A DNA stretch of 64,000 nt from Paragonimus westermani (taxonomy: Eukaryota > Platyhelminthes > Trematoda > Plagiorchiida > Troglotrematidae). Positions 47,691 to 59,200 of the stretch are shown here, piece after piece (positions within the stretch are counted from its first letter, which is position 1; the number at the start of each line of letters is the position of its first letter). The DNA lies in contig QNGE01000889.1 in NCBI GenBank assembly GCA_008508345.1, positions 1 to 64,000 of the forward strand, read 5' to 3'. The notes beneath the pieces are model-generated. The model made no database searches. It was given only the letters and a program-made list of their open reading frames with translations, and was not told the origin of the DNA. Both the position numbers and the translations under genes were made by a program.

Positions 47691-47936
47691 CTATGCGTCC
47701 AATATTCTCTGCGAAACTCTTATTCCAACGTATCGCGCGAACCAGAAATCCCCTAGACTATCACAAGCTTTCATACGGTCGACACACATTGGGCTTTTTG
47801 TCAGAAACCCACCTGTTCTACTAGTCTGTCGTGCTGATATGGTCTTCAATTTCACGGATTTGTCGTTTTTTTGTGGTATTTCGTCATCGGCGGCAATAGG
47901 TGAAACATCCGACGAATGACTAGCAGAGCTCATCAC
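47691..47936 (-). CDS. Possible short coding exon, unknown family
   Basis: An 81-codon ORF on the - strand starts MMSSASHSSDVSPIAADDE and has ordinary protein-like composition (for example KTISARQTSRTGGFLTKSP). A donor-like CAG|GTGGGT lies inside it. No homology is recognised and no partner exon was found, so it may be chance. Confidence 0.2.
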   Translation of the reverse strand: MMSSASHSSDVSPIAADDEIPQKNDKSVKLKTISARQTSRTGGFLTKSPMCVDRMKACDSLGDFWFARYVGIRVSQRILDA

Positions 47937-48224
47937 GCTCCCCCAAACTTGTATTCTCCTAAAATTATCACCGCCTTCCGTTGATTAGTACGTACGCTAT
48001 TACTTCTCACATAGCAGCGATATTTATCACTAATCTGTGCAAATATAGCTAGTGCAATTCTTTTGCTGCATTAACTTCCAGTTTGGTGTTCGACGCTGTC
48101 CATCACAGGAACGCCGCTCAATGTTAGATAGCAGACTGAATGAGAACAAAGGGAGAACGTCGTTTGAACGTGAACCGGTTAACTGGGCTCTCGACTTGCT
48201 TTTCTTGAGTATTGACCGCACATG

Positions 48225-49850
48225 TACACGGTTGGCGGCATCCGATTCGGATTAGCCTGTCACAGTGACCGAAGTCAAAGGACGCCTGCGCTTATCCATC
48301 ACTGCAACTGGCTTGCGCTGCACCAATTGCAGTTCCACCACACACACCACATATCCAGTGTAAACCCGAAGGAATAAGACTGGGAGGTGTGCCAGTGGGG
48401 CCTTTCTGTCCAGCCGGCCAATGCTGGTTAGCCAGTTGATTGGCTAATAAGGAAAGGAAACCCCTATCTCTCGGAAACTAAACATAGAAAGGCTGCAATG
48501 ACGAGATCTAAACTAGGAAGAAAGATTTTTTGAAGTGTAATACAAGAAGCATTGCAGTATAGGATTGCAGGTTAGTGCAACCTAAAGAAGATAGGGATTA
48601 AAAGCAAAGTTCTCATTGGATTATGAAAAGCCAGGCAGACCATTCATCTTACATTACATCAACAAAGCCGGAGAAAAGAATGGGTAGAATACCACAGACA
48701 CTCAAGTTTCTGAAAAGAAGAGCGGATTACTTGTCAGTGACCACGATGTTGGCCGATGCAGTCATTAACAGAAGTAGAATAAATATACTGATATGATCTA
48801 CCTGAGCCTAGCGTACTCGCCGCCTCTTCGCCGACGGGGTACTATGAGTACGTTGGTGACCTACTAGCCCCAAACGGCCAGCGCATTCGCGGCCGCACAC
48901 ATCGCAACGCCATATAGTCACGTCACCGCGACCTATGGCACCGATGGTTCCTTTGCGTACCGCACGCTTCCGCTCGCGACCACGCAATAGTTGCTCGTTG
49001 AACGCTCGGACGCCCGCCCGAACCGTATTCCTCCAGGCCGTCCGGTTCAACGCCAAATCTTCCCAACATCTAAAATCAATGTTACAACGTGAAAGACTTA
49101 CCTGCACAACATCCTGGTACCTCCGCTTCTGGCCACCGGGATTTCGCTTACCTGACTTCACTTGTCCGTACAGTAACTGCTTCGGGATACGGTCATCGCC
49201 CATCCGACGGACGTGACCGAGCCAACGGAGCTGGTTCAGCATCAACATGGCTTCCATCCCGTCCATGTCCGCTCGCCGCAGTACCTCAGTGTTCGGAATC
49301 ATGTCCGACCACCGAATACCCAAGATGCGCCTCAGACACTGAACATGGAAACGGTTCAAATAGCTCACGTTCCGCTGATACAGTGTCCACGTCTCACTGC
49401 CGTACAGCAGGATAGACAGCCCCATTGAGCGGTAGACACACAGCTTGGTGGCCATCTTCAGGCTGTGATTCTTCCGAACACGCCTTTCAAGACGTCCGAA
49501 AGCAGCACTAGCCCTTGCCACACGCGCTCTCAACTCGCGGTCCACGGACAAATCTGTCGGCAAGTTGCTACCCAAGTAGCAAAAATCCCCGCAGCCATTC
49601 ACAGTGTCTCCAGTGATGCGAATTTCGGGTGGAGGTACACAAGCAGCACCTCCACCAGGAGAAGGCTGAAAGAACACACTGTAGTACACAAGCGCTGTTT
49701 TGTGCTGGGACTGTAGGCCAAGTAATGTCAATTAGCGGGCCGCGGGTTTCCGAACATCCATCGTCTACACTCCGTCGTGAGTAGCCCGGCAGATTGGGCT
49801 TCTCAATTCGAGCACGGTGCCCATCTAGAAAATGTACGAGCATGGTAAGC
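48225..49850 (-). mobile_element. RTE-clade LINE, 5'-truncated, best preserved copy
   Basis: On the - strand, an open 307-codon frame (49731-48808) carries the RT C-terminal region and a terminal zinc finger. It is followed directly by about 580 bases of 3' UTR ending at GGATGCCGCCAACCGTG (48225). The 3' UTR has TTATTCCTTCGGGTTTACAC, shared with the copies at 1.7, 17.4 and 18.3 kb. It lies between the convergent ICA1 and SLC4-like genes. Confidence 0.85.
48808..49731 (-). CDS. RTE polyprotein C-terminal part with C2H2 finger
   Basis: It encodes DFCYLGSNLPTDLSVDREL, RARVARASAAFGRLERRV, LLYGSETWTLYQRNVSYLNR, RRILGIRWSDMIPNTEVL, QLRWLGHVRRM, then a basic linker and WRCDVCGRECAGRLGLVGHQ with RTHS. 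The finger is C-x2-C-x12-H-x3-H. The order matches RTE-type LINE ORF2 after the RT palm. The 5' part (endonuclease and RT catalytic core) is missing, and I see no recognisable RT beyond 49750. The first residues of the ORF (GLQSQHKTALVYYS) correspond to the segment just after the YADD box. Confidence 0.85.
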   Translation of the reverse strand: MTLLGLQSQHKTALVYYSVFFQPSPGGGAACVPPPEIRITGDTVNGCGDFCYLGSNLPTDLSVDRELRARVARASAAFGRLERRVRKNHSLKMATKLCVYRSMGLSILLYGSETWTLYQRNVSYLNRFHVQCLRRILGIRWSDMIPNTEVLRRADMDGMEAMLMLNQLRWLGHVRRMGDDRIPKQLLYGQVKSGKRNPGGQKRRYQDVVQVSLSRCNIDFRCWEDLALNRTAWRNTVRAGVRAFNEQLLRGRERKRAVRKGTIGAIGRGDVTIWRCDVCGRECAGRLGLVGHQRTHSTPSAKRRRVR

Positions 49851-49859
49851 AACCCCTAT

Positions 49860-52266
49860 AATGACCAGGTTATTTGTGCGCGTACCGCTATAATGTATAC
49901 ATCGACGGAATGCTAATTGCAGTCGCTGGTTACCTGACGGTGTATACGGCGTGCGTCATGCAGACAGCTGATTTAATGAAAATGACTGGATCATGCTTGC
50001 GAAATTCATTACATACCTAACACCGCGGTGTTTGCCGTCTTGGTCTGACGGATACCGTGGTTCATGGCTAGAAATCAGCAAAATGTGGTTTGTTGCGAAG
50101 TACGTGTAGCAGAAAAACAGCGGAATTTATCTGTTATGGTGCGCGGTTAGCCATGCTGCTTCTATCCTGTTAACGTTGATTGAGAGGTGGGGTCATTTTC
50201 CGGACGGAAACGGTGCGCGATTGTTACACTGCTTGATGCGCACGCCGTCTTTGCCTTTCCAATCAGATGCTGTGAATCGTGAAATGGAACAAAATGGAAC
50301 TACATGTAACGCTACTCAACGGTCGTAGCTGGTTTACCGTTTGATTTATTTGTATGTACGTAAGCGCCCACGGACGTCACGCTGACAGCCAGTGGGGCGA
50401 GTAGTTGAGGTGATGTGACACCGATCTTTGTTATCTGAGTTCACAGTGCAGACTGCTCCCCATCAGTGAGCGTTCGCACTTCTCGACGGAGCAACTAATC
50501 ATTGGGATACAACATTACCCATCTATCCGAACAGGATGTACAGCAGTCCAGCGGTTTTGAATATCACCAACCGAAATCCCATATCAACTACCGGTAGTCA
50601 AAATATCGTTCGACAAATTCAACGACCTCAATCTAATGAGAAGGTAACAGAACGGTTACTATCTATTCTCAATGAGACCTGAAAACTACTCACAAGGCGG
50701 AGGTGCGTGTATATTTGCGCGTGGTCATTCTGTCGTGCCTCGCGCGAGATCGGTGGCAGTGGCGATACGATTATCCCACGAATGCCTGGTCGCGGTTCTG
50801 ACCCCGGCCATGGTAAGGATATGCACTACTGACGAGCTCTAGCAATATCGAAGCTTGCGTGTAATGCTTCCGTCCACAAGGAACCGGCTGAAAAGTCTAC
50901 GGGAACGTGGCAACTGCGATCAATTGTGAGTGGTCGTAGTTACCGACACCTAACTCTTATGTGAACACTGCCGTGTCTCATCAGGCCAGAAAATGCACGG
51001 AGAGTGTCCGAACCTGCTCCATAGGATAGACGTTCGAGTATCTATATCATCTCGTCGGTGAGTATGAACTGGACTTACAGGTATGAGCATGTGCCACATC
51101 CGTTGACACACCTATCAGTGACAAGCTTGGTTGAGGTGTGGTTCGCCATGCTGTTACAGCGAACGCAAATACGTTTCAGGATGGTTAATTTGTCCGTTGC
51201 AATGAACATAAAGGCGCACCCTACATTGGGGAACATTTCAAGACCACATTATCTGCTGTAGTAACGTTCTTTCCAACGATGCAGTACCGTACGCCTAATC
51301 ATACCATATTGCACAAATGCCCAGACACTTGGATAGCCTTCGGCGATATTAAGTTTTAACAGTCGGATTGTGGATTCGCCCACGCAACTTCTGTGGAATC
51401 TGCCATGGGTGATTCAGGCCTATTGAGCGAACAGTCCAACGTCGCTTGACAGCTGTTGAGTGGGTAAAACCAGTGGCTGACAGAAAACCACGGAGTTCCA
51501 TCTTATCGGTCGTAAAAAGGGGATTATCCGAGTGTCAGACATCACAGAATCAACAATACCACATTCCAGACAGCACTGTCACCACAGAATTGGGGCGGTT
51601 AAATGGTATCTTCTTACAAGAAAGGTCCACAAATTCACACTGCCTTGAGAAGATGGGTGATAAGCCGAACCAGCTGTGTACATACTCCGACGGAAGGACA
51701 TCGTATATGGTACAGTGCAATGAAGATGTGACATCACCGGTGGTTCTAGCGAGCGGGCCTGTGTTTGGGTGAAGTAATCAGAGGAATCACCACAGTGGGT
51801 ATTTAAAACCTCAATGATCACTTGGCTGGGCAATGATTTTGCACTGATACGCGAAACAACTGACATTTAAATCTACGTCTGTGGACTCAACGGGGACTTT
51901 GTCGAGAGCAAATCGGGCTGTATACAGTCAAATACGGCTCAGAATCGCAACCGATGTTGTATCGAGAATTCGTTACACCTTCAGTTGAAGTTCATTTTTC
52001 TGTTTGTTCTAAGCTATGAGCCCTGTGCCTACTCCTGCATTAAGTCCCGTGTTACGTGCACAGCGTGCATTCGCTAACAAGGAATTTCCTTATGATTCGG
52101 CCCAGACATATGCGCAGAAAATCTTTACTGTAAACATAACTACTGTCTCGCTCTGTGCTTCACTCAATTACGACAGGAAAATGGGAACTAGATTGTTGAC
52201 AGACAGGTTTTGTGACCGCATATGCAGAGTGACAGTGTTCCACCGGAAAAACGTTATCCTCAGGTA
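49860..52266 (+). other. Intergenic region downstream of both convergent genes
   Basis: I see no coding motif or named repeat. Small ORFs such as 51446-51772 show no family signature. Confidence 0.35.
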
Positions 52267-52272
52267 TTTATT
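52267..52272 (-). terminator. Candidate AATAAA polyadenylation signal for the SLC4-like gene
   Basis: On the - strand AATAAA lies about 440 bases after the stop codon at 52714. It is the first perfect hexamer I noticed downstream. A chance match is possible. Confidence 0.3.
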
Positions 52273-52713
52273 CTGACAGATTTGTCTACATACATCCCAT
52301 TGAAAAAATTTCTGTCATGACGGACTACTTACCCGTCTGTGCCTACGGAATCACCCGGAAACAGGTCAGTCCTAACAATCTCCTTAAGCGATCAGACCGT
52401 CGCGGACTCCATACAGATTCTCTGGCGATGGATCTATCCGTAAGTAGTGAAAGGTTCGGCGCACAAGAGTAGGTTCAGGAGAAGATACGGTGTAAAATAG
52501 TGTAACCCTTGTATAAACGGATTTTAACACAAACGAGCATGGAAATGTGTGCTTTGGAAACTACAGAGGTAGATGAAAGGCAAAAGCAACAGTCTATACG
52601 ATCGGCTGAATGACACAATGAAAGCATGTAGAGAATTTGTAATCTTATCTGAATTAGGCGAATGAACGGCAATAGTTGATAAGGTATCCAAAAATGATCG
52701 GGTCACCAATAAG

Positions 52714-53247
52714 TTAGTCCAAGCAGTAAGGATTATCCAGACGCATTTCAACCTCGCTATCCGAGTACCCGTCAACACCGGACAGGTAACACAAGGAAGC
52801 GGACGAGCTTGAGTGGGTGTGTTCCAGAAGACAATCGTTATCGTTGAAGCACATCAGCGACTGTGGACGAGCTGATTCAGGTGTGAGATCATCCAGCCCT
52901 GTCGGATCACTCTGGCTTCTGAATAGCTCACCCAGCTTTCGATCGGGCTTCATCCACGAACCACTGCCACTCCCTTTATTTGAATCATACTTCACAAACA
53001 GAATTCCGCCCTCACCAGTTAGTTCGTGAGACAAGTTGGATCCACCACCGTGACTAGTGACAAACAAACGATGAGTTGTGCCCGCTAGATCCGTCGGTTC
53101 GTACTTACAACCTGACTGACACTGGGCTCCACTGTGAGAAGAATGGACGTCACTATGATATTCGGAGCGACACACCAAGGTACGATTGTGTTGGCATGCA
53201 CGGAGGCATTTCAGCCTGGGCAGTTGGAGTTGATGGAGTCTGTCCAT
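52714..53247 (-). CDS. SLC4-like gene, last exon (cytosolic tail)
   Basis: The acceptor CCTGTTTCAG lies at 53248-53257. The exon has 177 residues and ends CLD then TAA. It is polar, rich in serine, aspartate and glycine (GSGSGSW, SSSSASLC, DGYSDSEVEM), with no membrane helix. It follows the last helices in phase 0, so a long C-terminal cytosolic tail is the simple reading. It is not conserved enough to prove by sight. Confidence 0.72.
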   Translation of the reverse strand: MDRLHQLQLPRLKCLRACQHNRTLVCRSEYHSDVHSSHSGAQCQSGCKYEPTDLAGTTHRLFVTSHGGGSNLSHELTGEGGILFVKYDSNKGSGSGSWMKPDRKLGELFRSQSDPTGLDDLTPESARPQSLMCFNDNDCLLEHTHSSSSASLCYLSGVDGYSDSEVEMRLDNPYCLD

Positions 53248-56200
53248 CTGAAACAGGTAGAAAAAACTCCCGTTTAGTCCAGTGCGATAAATACTTGAAT
53301 ATTGCGCCATAATATCAACAAAGAGTTAAAAACGGTCCATCGTAAACAGTAATAAACGGGTACTAATGAATAACTGAGGATTTCGATTACACCTCCTAGT
53401 CCCGATAGGTATGGGCCCCGTGTGTCAAGGTGTATATCTGAAAGAACACGCCATCAGTTGACCTACTCGGCACGTTTGTTAGCTGGGACTATCCCCATTC
53501 TTTGCTATTTGATTACCTTTCCTCAATTTGGTAGCTTCGGTTTGATTAATCCGGCAACACACAAATCCAGTGAGCAAAAAAGTCAACTTCCGCCTGAATA
53601 CGGAACGGATGTGGTGAAGATACGGAGCGCCTAATTGTTTTTCAAGTGAATGTGCCTAAGGCAACACAGTGGGTGGAATATAACAGAACAACGTTGTGGT
53701 CTGTGACATCAGGGGAATATTAGTGAAACCGCAGGTGTTTGTCAATAAAACTAGAAGAAACCACAAATGGCGGTATGCACTCGTTCATTGTAGGTATAGC
53801 TTTCTCCGGACAATGAAACAACTTAGATACACGCGTACATTGCAGTGAAATAGACAAGATAGCTTGTTGAGGAAATGAGACGGACGCAGACAATATCGAA
53901 GGGCTGGAAATCCGTTGGTTCATGTTTCATAACAGAACATAGACGCTCATGAAAGTGACAAAGGCATAATAATTATAGACGTCGCGAGGAACCACTAACC
54001 GAAACAGATTACACTGGACTAATTTACATTCACGAGTGGGAAAGTCTTGCAACATGACACTTAATTTCAAGAATGACTCGCAGTTTTACATGAAGAATGT
54101 GAGCCACGTGTTGATTTCACTTTCCCGAAAACGCAATGACTGATTGAAATCTGCAGAACCATCGTGAATATGAAATTATGGTTGCAGGTCATTCATAGTG
54201 TGGTGGATTGTCAGGCCGGAGGTGCGAGTTTTCGAGCGCTCGGCCGATTACCTCAACGCGGGGGAAGTACGTTCAAAAGCCTGACGCGATCGAATCAAGA
54301 ACAACGTGCGCGACCGGATGAGTCATCGCTCGACTGGATCGGACCAACGGGCGAGGCAGGGCAGACGAAATACGACAGACGGCCAGATCGGAGGCGTGGT
54401 TTTTCCAACATTTAGAGGAACATCTCGACACGATGTTGGAATACGGTCAAGGCCAACATTGGGTGGATGGCGGACAGCACGAGCAGCCGAACGAGCCATC
54501 GCACAAGGAAATCGGATAAACAGACGAGGAATGGCAAGCGGAACTCCCCCCCCCCCCTAGAAGGCGCCGATCACACACGTAAACCGGTCAGAAGTGCACA
54601 CGACGTGTGAACGGAAACCGGGGGGTGTTGCGGGTTGGAATTATGACTCATAAACGAGAGAGCGCGCGTTGCATGTGACTAGCGATTTGGACAATAAAGA
54701 TTGTGCTTTATTGGACGCCTTCTCGCTACAATAGTATCCTGCGGAAGTTCACAAAATTCCGTGCTTGTTTAAATAGGCTGTCTGTGACTAAGGTGTACCT
54801 AGTTAGTGGGCTAATTCTCCTTTCCACAAGGGACACTGACGACTACGGGTAGTTTGGGCGTTCTCATAGATGTTACGTTGTAGGGGACTATGCCACCTGA
54901 CTTGACTTACCTTGCTCATTCTCAAGCAAAATGCGCTCGCGGGTCAAGGCGACCGCGCTACTTACTAAAGCGATTTTAATATGATAATTCGGCTATGGTT
55001 GGTATCATACAAACAGAGGGACAGTAAACCCAGGATCGTACAACACTAGCAGGAAAGTGCGTAGTTAAACTTGGTATCTGGACAACAGTGGAATACATGA
55101 ATAAGATGTAACTCGGGCTTCATTGAAGTTGAACTATCTAAAGATTTGGGAAAATAGCGGATTACCATATCATTTAGAGCGACTTAGGTCACATTTGTCA
55201 GCGCAAGTCACGTCACTACAGAATCGCCTACAGGAATGTCTAGACCGCATGCTAGTGACGGTGAAAATCCTTCTAGCTACACTCTCCCAGTTACGACAGC
55301 CAAACAGAGAAGCCAACGTTCTTCAGTCAACGAGAAATTAGGGAGTTGACGCAACAGGTCGGCACCAAATGGGTTGCGCCACAGTCATGCTGTTTGTAAC
55401 AATACAGCGGCGGTTCTAACGCAAGTTATCGCTATAGTGTTAGTGTTGGTTGCTAGTCAGTCCAGCCACGTTCCGACTAGACAGTATTATCCATTGATAG
55501 ACACACTTGCTCAAGAGACTTGCAACCTGATATAGTTCACAGGTATCTTTCGGCATCTTGGGTTGCGGGTCAAGAGTACACCAACGATTTTCATGCAAAA
55601 CCGTAATAACCACCGCGTACCTGTTCCAAAAACGGGCCGAACAAAGCACACCGAGGAAGGGCCTGTTCACGAAGTACAGCAAACGTGAGCAGGATGTAAG
55701 GGAACACAAGTGAGGTGGTACCGATTTGAGCGAGCTCCGTGAGCAAATTTAGTGCCAGCAACAGCATGGTGAAACCAAGTTGAATGACCACGAATCCAGC
55801 GATCGTGGAGGAAGAGAAATTACACACATATTCATGATCCTGTGAGAATGATATAAAAAAACGATGTGGGCGAGACCACGGATAATTGGGTTCAATTTCG
55901 CAGGGTGGAGTAAAGCAAGACAACAAGGGAAAGCGTTATACGAAATTCCATACAAGATCGATTGATAGCAAGGAAGAATCCACTGTCAAAATGGCACGGA
56001 GACTAATTACAACGCAATGTGTACAGTGAACTGGAAAATCAGTTACCAGAGAGGAGAAATTCACACAACTTGACTGCTAACAGCTACGCATATGTTGAGT
56101 TCCCAGTGCTGTGTTCGAATGGTTAGAAATGAAAGAGATTAAGTGCCGACACGTAATTCGAGGTTGCGCAATCGGTAAGAGATTGGACAGAGGTCTTCTG

Positions 56201-59200
56201 GATAACGCAATGAGCGATGTCGGTCAGAAAGGTCACACGGAGTAATGTCACATAGAAAAGCACTCAGTAAAAACAAACAAGTGTATGCACACAAGTTGCT
56301 CGTAAACAAGACTGGTTTAGGATACAGCAGTGTCATCGAAAAAGTAGATGCATATTAAGGTGCTCCAACTGCTCTTTGGAGTCATCTGGAAATCATTTTA
56401 CCTACCAGGGTTCCGTTGAATGGCAGAGTAATCAGAGCACAAGTTGGCTGGAGCTCCAGTGATTACAAAGCTATGTGATTAACTTCGAACGGACGGCAGT
56501 TCTGTACAATATCTTCCAATACGAAACTAGCCTCGGTCATACAGATCCATACTGTCTTTTCGGTCTAATGTCGTATGAATTTCCGATTGCGACGAATTTA
56601 TCGGCATGTACCATGCACTTTTCGGTAAACTAAATCATATGCTTATCTTGCAATGTTACGTTCTAAAGCAGCTATCCGTTCGTTGTCCTATGATTGTTGT
56701 CGGCGTGTGCTCCCCACAACCTGGGAAAATGATCACGTATTTCATGCGGACCAACGCGGTTCGAAATTCTCCTATGAACTGGGGTTTTAGATGGCTCCCA
56801 TCAATTCATCTACTGCGTGTTGTAATTAACTTGAGGGTCGAACAACGAAAGTTTATTGTGATACTTCTTTTACACAATGTAGAACGTATGTGACTGTTGG
56901 GGGGTAGTGAACAAGATGTCACTTTTTGGTAGTGCCATATCAAACAAAGTTAAGAATAGACTGACGGCACGTAAATAAGGTTTGTGAAAGAAATACATAA
57001 CGACTCACTTTCCAATGCTTACAACGCTTCAATAAGGCACAGACTCGGCGAACTAGAACCAAATCGCGCAGACCCATTGTGCCCATAAACAAAAACATTC
57101 CGTGTAACGCTCCAACTGGAATTCGGGCGAACAGCTGAGCTTCGATAAGTACGGATGAGGCGACTAGAACGCCAATCCCGAGGCCTGTCAACCGTTGCTC
57201 AACACAACCCACAATGCTGGATCATGAACAAAAATTTCAACAGAAAAACACGAGTGTTTAGATTTCGGGAAATGTCGTAATGGTTAGGGTGCTTTGGGGA
57301 TTATGTTTCACTTGTAAAAAACTTCAAAACAGATGAATTGTTCGATTTGGGAACTCCAACAGAAACCTAAAAACGTCTGTCATCGTGCTTTCAGTAAAGG
57401 GATGATGTAGGTTATGTTGGGCTAAACAACGGCCAGGTGTTCATGAGACAACAGTGTTGACAACTGTGTCACTGACCACACAATAGGAACGAGTGGACTA
57501 TCATATACGACCACTTTCACTTACGTGTGAACCCCTGATTGCGTATCATAAGTGTGGAACGTTACTCGGCAGGTTTATTGAAGTCGAAGATTCAGGTCTG
57601 AGTGTGAATTCATGGTCGTGGGAATTCCACTGGAGTTAACAGCCAGTAACTCTCTTTCTCATAGAGATGATCGGACGACCTGATCACAACGTACGACCGA
57701 AAAGAGTTGAGGACTCAAATGAGATAATTCGGTCAGGCCTAATGTGAGCTCAGTTGCACAGCAGTCAACACGGTTGCCTGGATGGTGGACCGAGTTCTAG
57801 TCCCGATGGTAGAAAGGATACTCATTGCTAATGAGCCCTAACAAGAGCGAAACTCGGATATAGTGACGTTTTCGAATGAGGCTGCCTAAACAGCCTACCC
57901 GAATGTAAAAGATGTGAAGTATGAGTAATGTACAATTTAAGCCAACCAAATATCTGACCACTAATCGCTAATAAAGTCACATCAAGAAAATGAGGACCTA
58001 GCGGAAAAAAGTGCGTTTAGAGAGACATTTAAACGTTACAATACTGTAAAACATGCACAACAAACGCATAAAATCCCGGCAATTATTTAATTTAGCGACC
58101 AGCAGTCTTCAATATCACCACAGCCAAAGCTTTGATACGTCAGACTTAGGTGTTGATCCTTCGTTGAGACAGCAACTCGCATACTCCGTTACACTGAACA
58201 AAGCTGGAAGACGACTGTTAGACCGTCTCGAATCCGAACAACGACGACTGATCTTCAAACTGGTACAAAAGCAAGGAATAGTCTCAACCGCACGGTTGCC
58301 TAACCAAACAGCGCACCAAATCACCAGATGACGCCAATCGAAGTCAAGGGCTGCCTCTCTTCGCTTGTTGCTTTGTATGTTACTCACTGTATTACTATAT
58401 CTGCTGTTAATACAGTTGGCTTGTAACACTCAACCCATATAAGCAGGTTGCCTGTAAGACTTATCGATCGGTGAAAATATGATGGTAAACATAGCTCGTT
58501 CGTTCGAAGTTTAGGGGAAACATGATCGCATACACTAAGCGACTCGATCGTTTTTATTCGCCAGAGAAAGCAACACAAGATTAAATGGAGTTTTACTATA
58601 GCCACCGTAGACCTGATCATCCACGAGAAAATCGTTATACATTATTTCTATCTATACGGTGGTATCTTAAGAGAACAACCGCACAGTCAGGATTTCGCCG
58701 TATATCACGATTCCTGTGTATGCGCATTGACTACGAAGTTGGTTGAAAACGCTCTCAAACATGGCAACGTGTCACAGTGAATTTGTATTCATTAATTAAT
58801 CTAATAATTCCTGTGCCACCGTCAAAATCCACTGCAACACACTCCATAATACCCACAAATACAATCGGAAGATGGAGATAGAGGTACCTATCCTATCTAC
58901 ATAGTTTTATATGAGTTTCTAACTAAAATAAACCAAGTACCCATGCGACATGAGGATTATTATGACATTAGCACATTTTAAGTGAGGTTAATCATCACAT
59001 CAGGGCTGACGGTTGTGTACGTGTGCAGCTTTTCAGTTACGGTTTTTAAAGAAGCAATTCCTGCATGTTTGTTCGTCCCGACCCTTTCTTCTAGATTTAC
59101 CTGGTGAACAGGTTAGTGTGCTGTAATGAACTGAAAGGTTACGCTACGAGGAGTTCAGTCTTACCGGGTGTAAACAAGTCAGACAGGTTAAAGCTGTAGA

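Noticed and set aside
52817..53312. + strand frames over the SLC4-like last exon
   Set aside because: They are the antisense of a better supported exon with a good acceptor and matching phase.
54164..54560. Arginine-rich frames with a nucleic-acid-binding look
   Set aside because: They lie wholly inside the solo LTR and recur in the other copy. The frames are a by-product of GC-rich LTR sequence.
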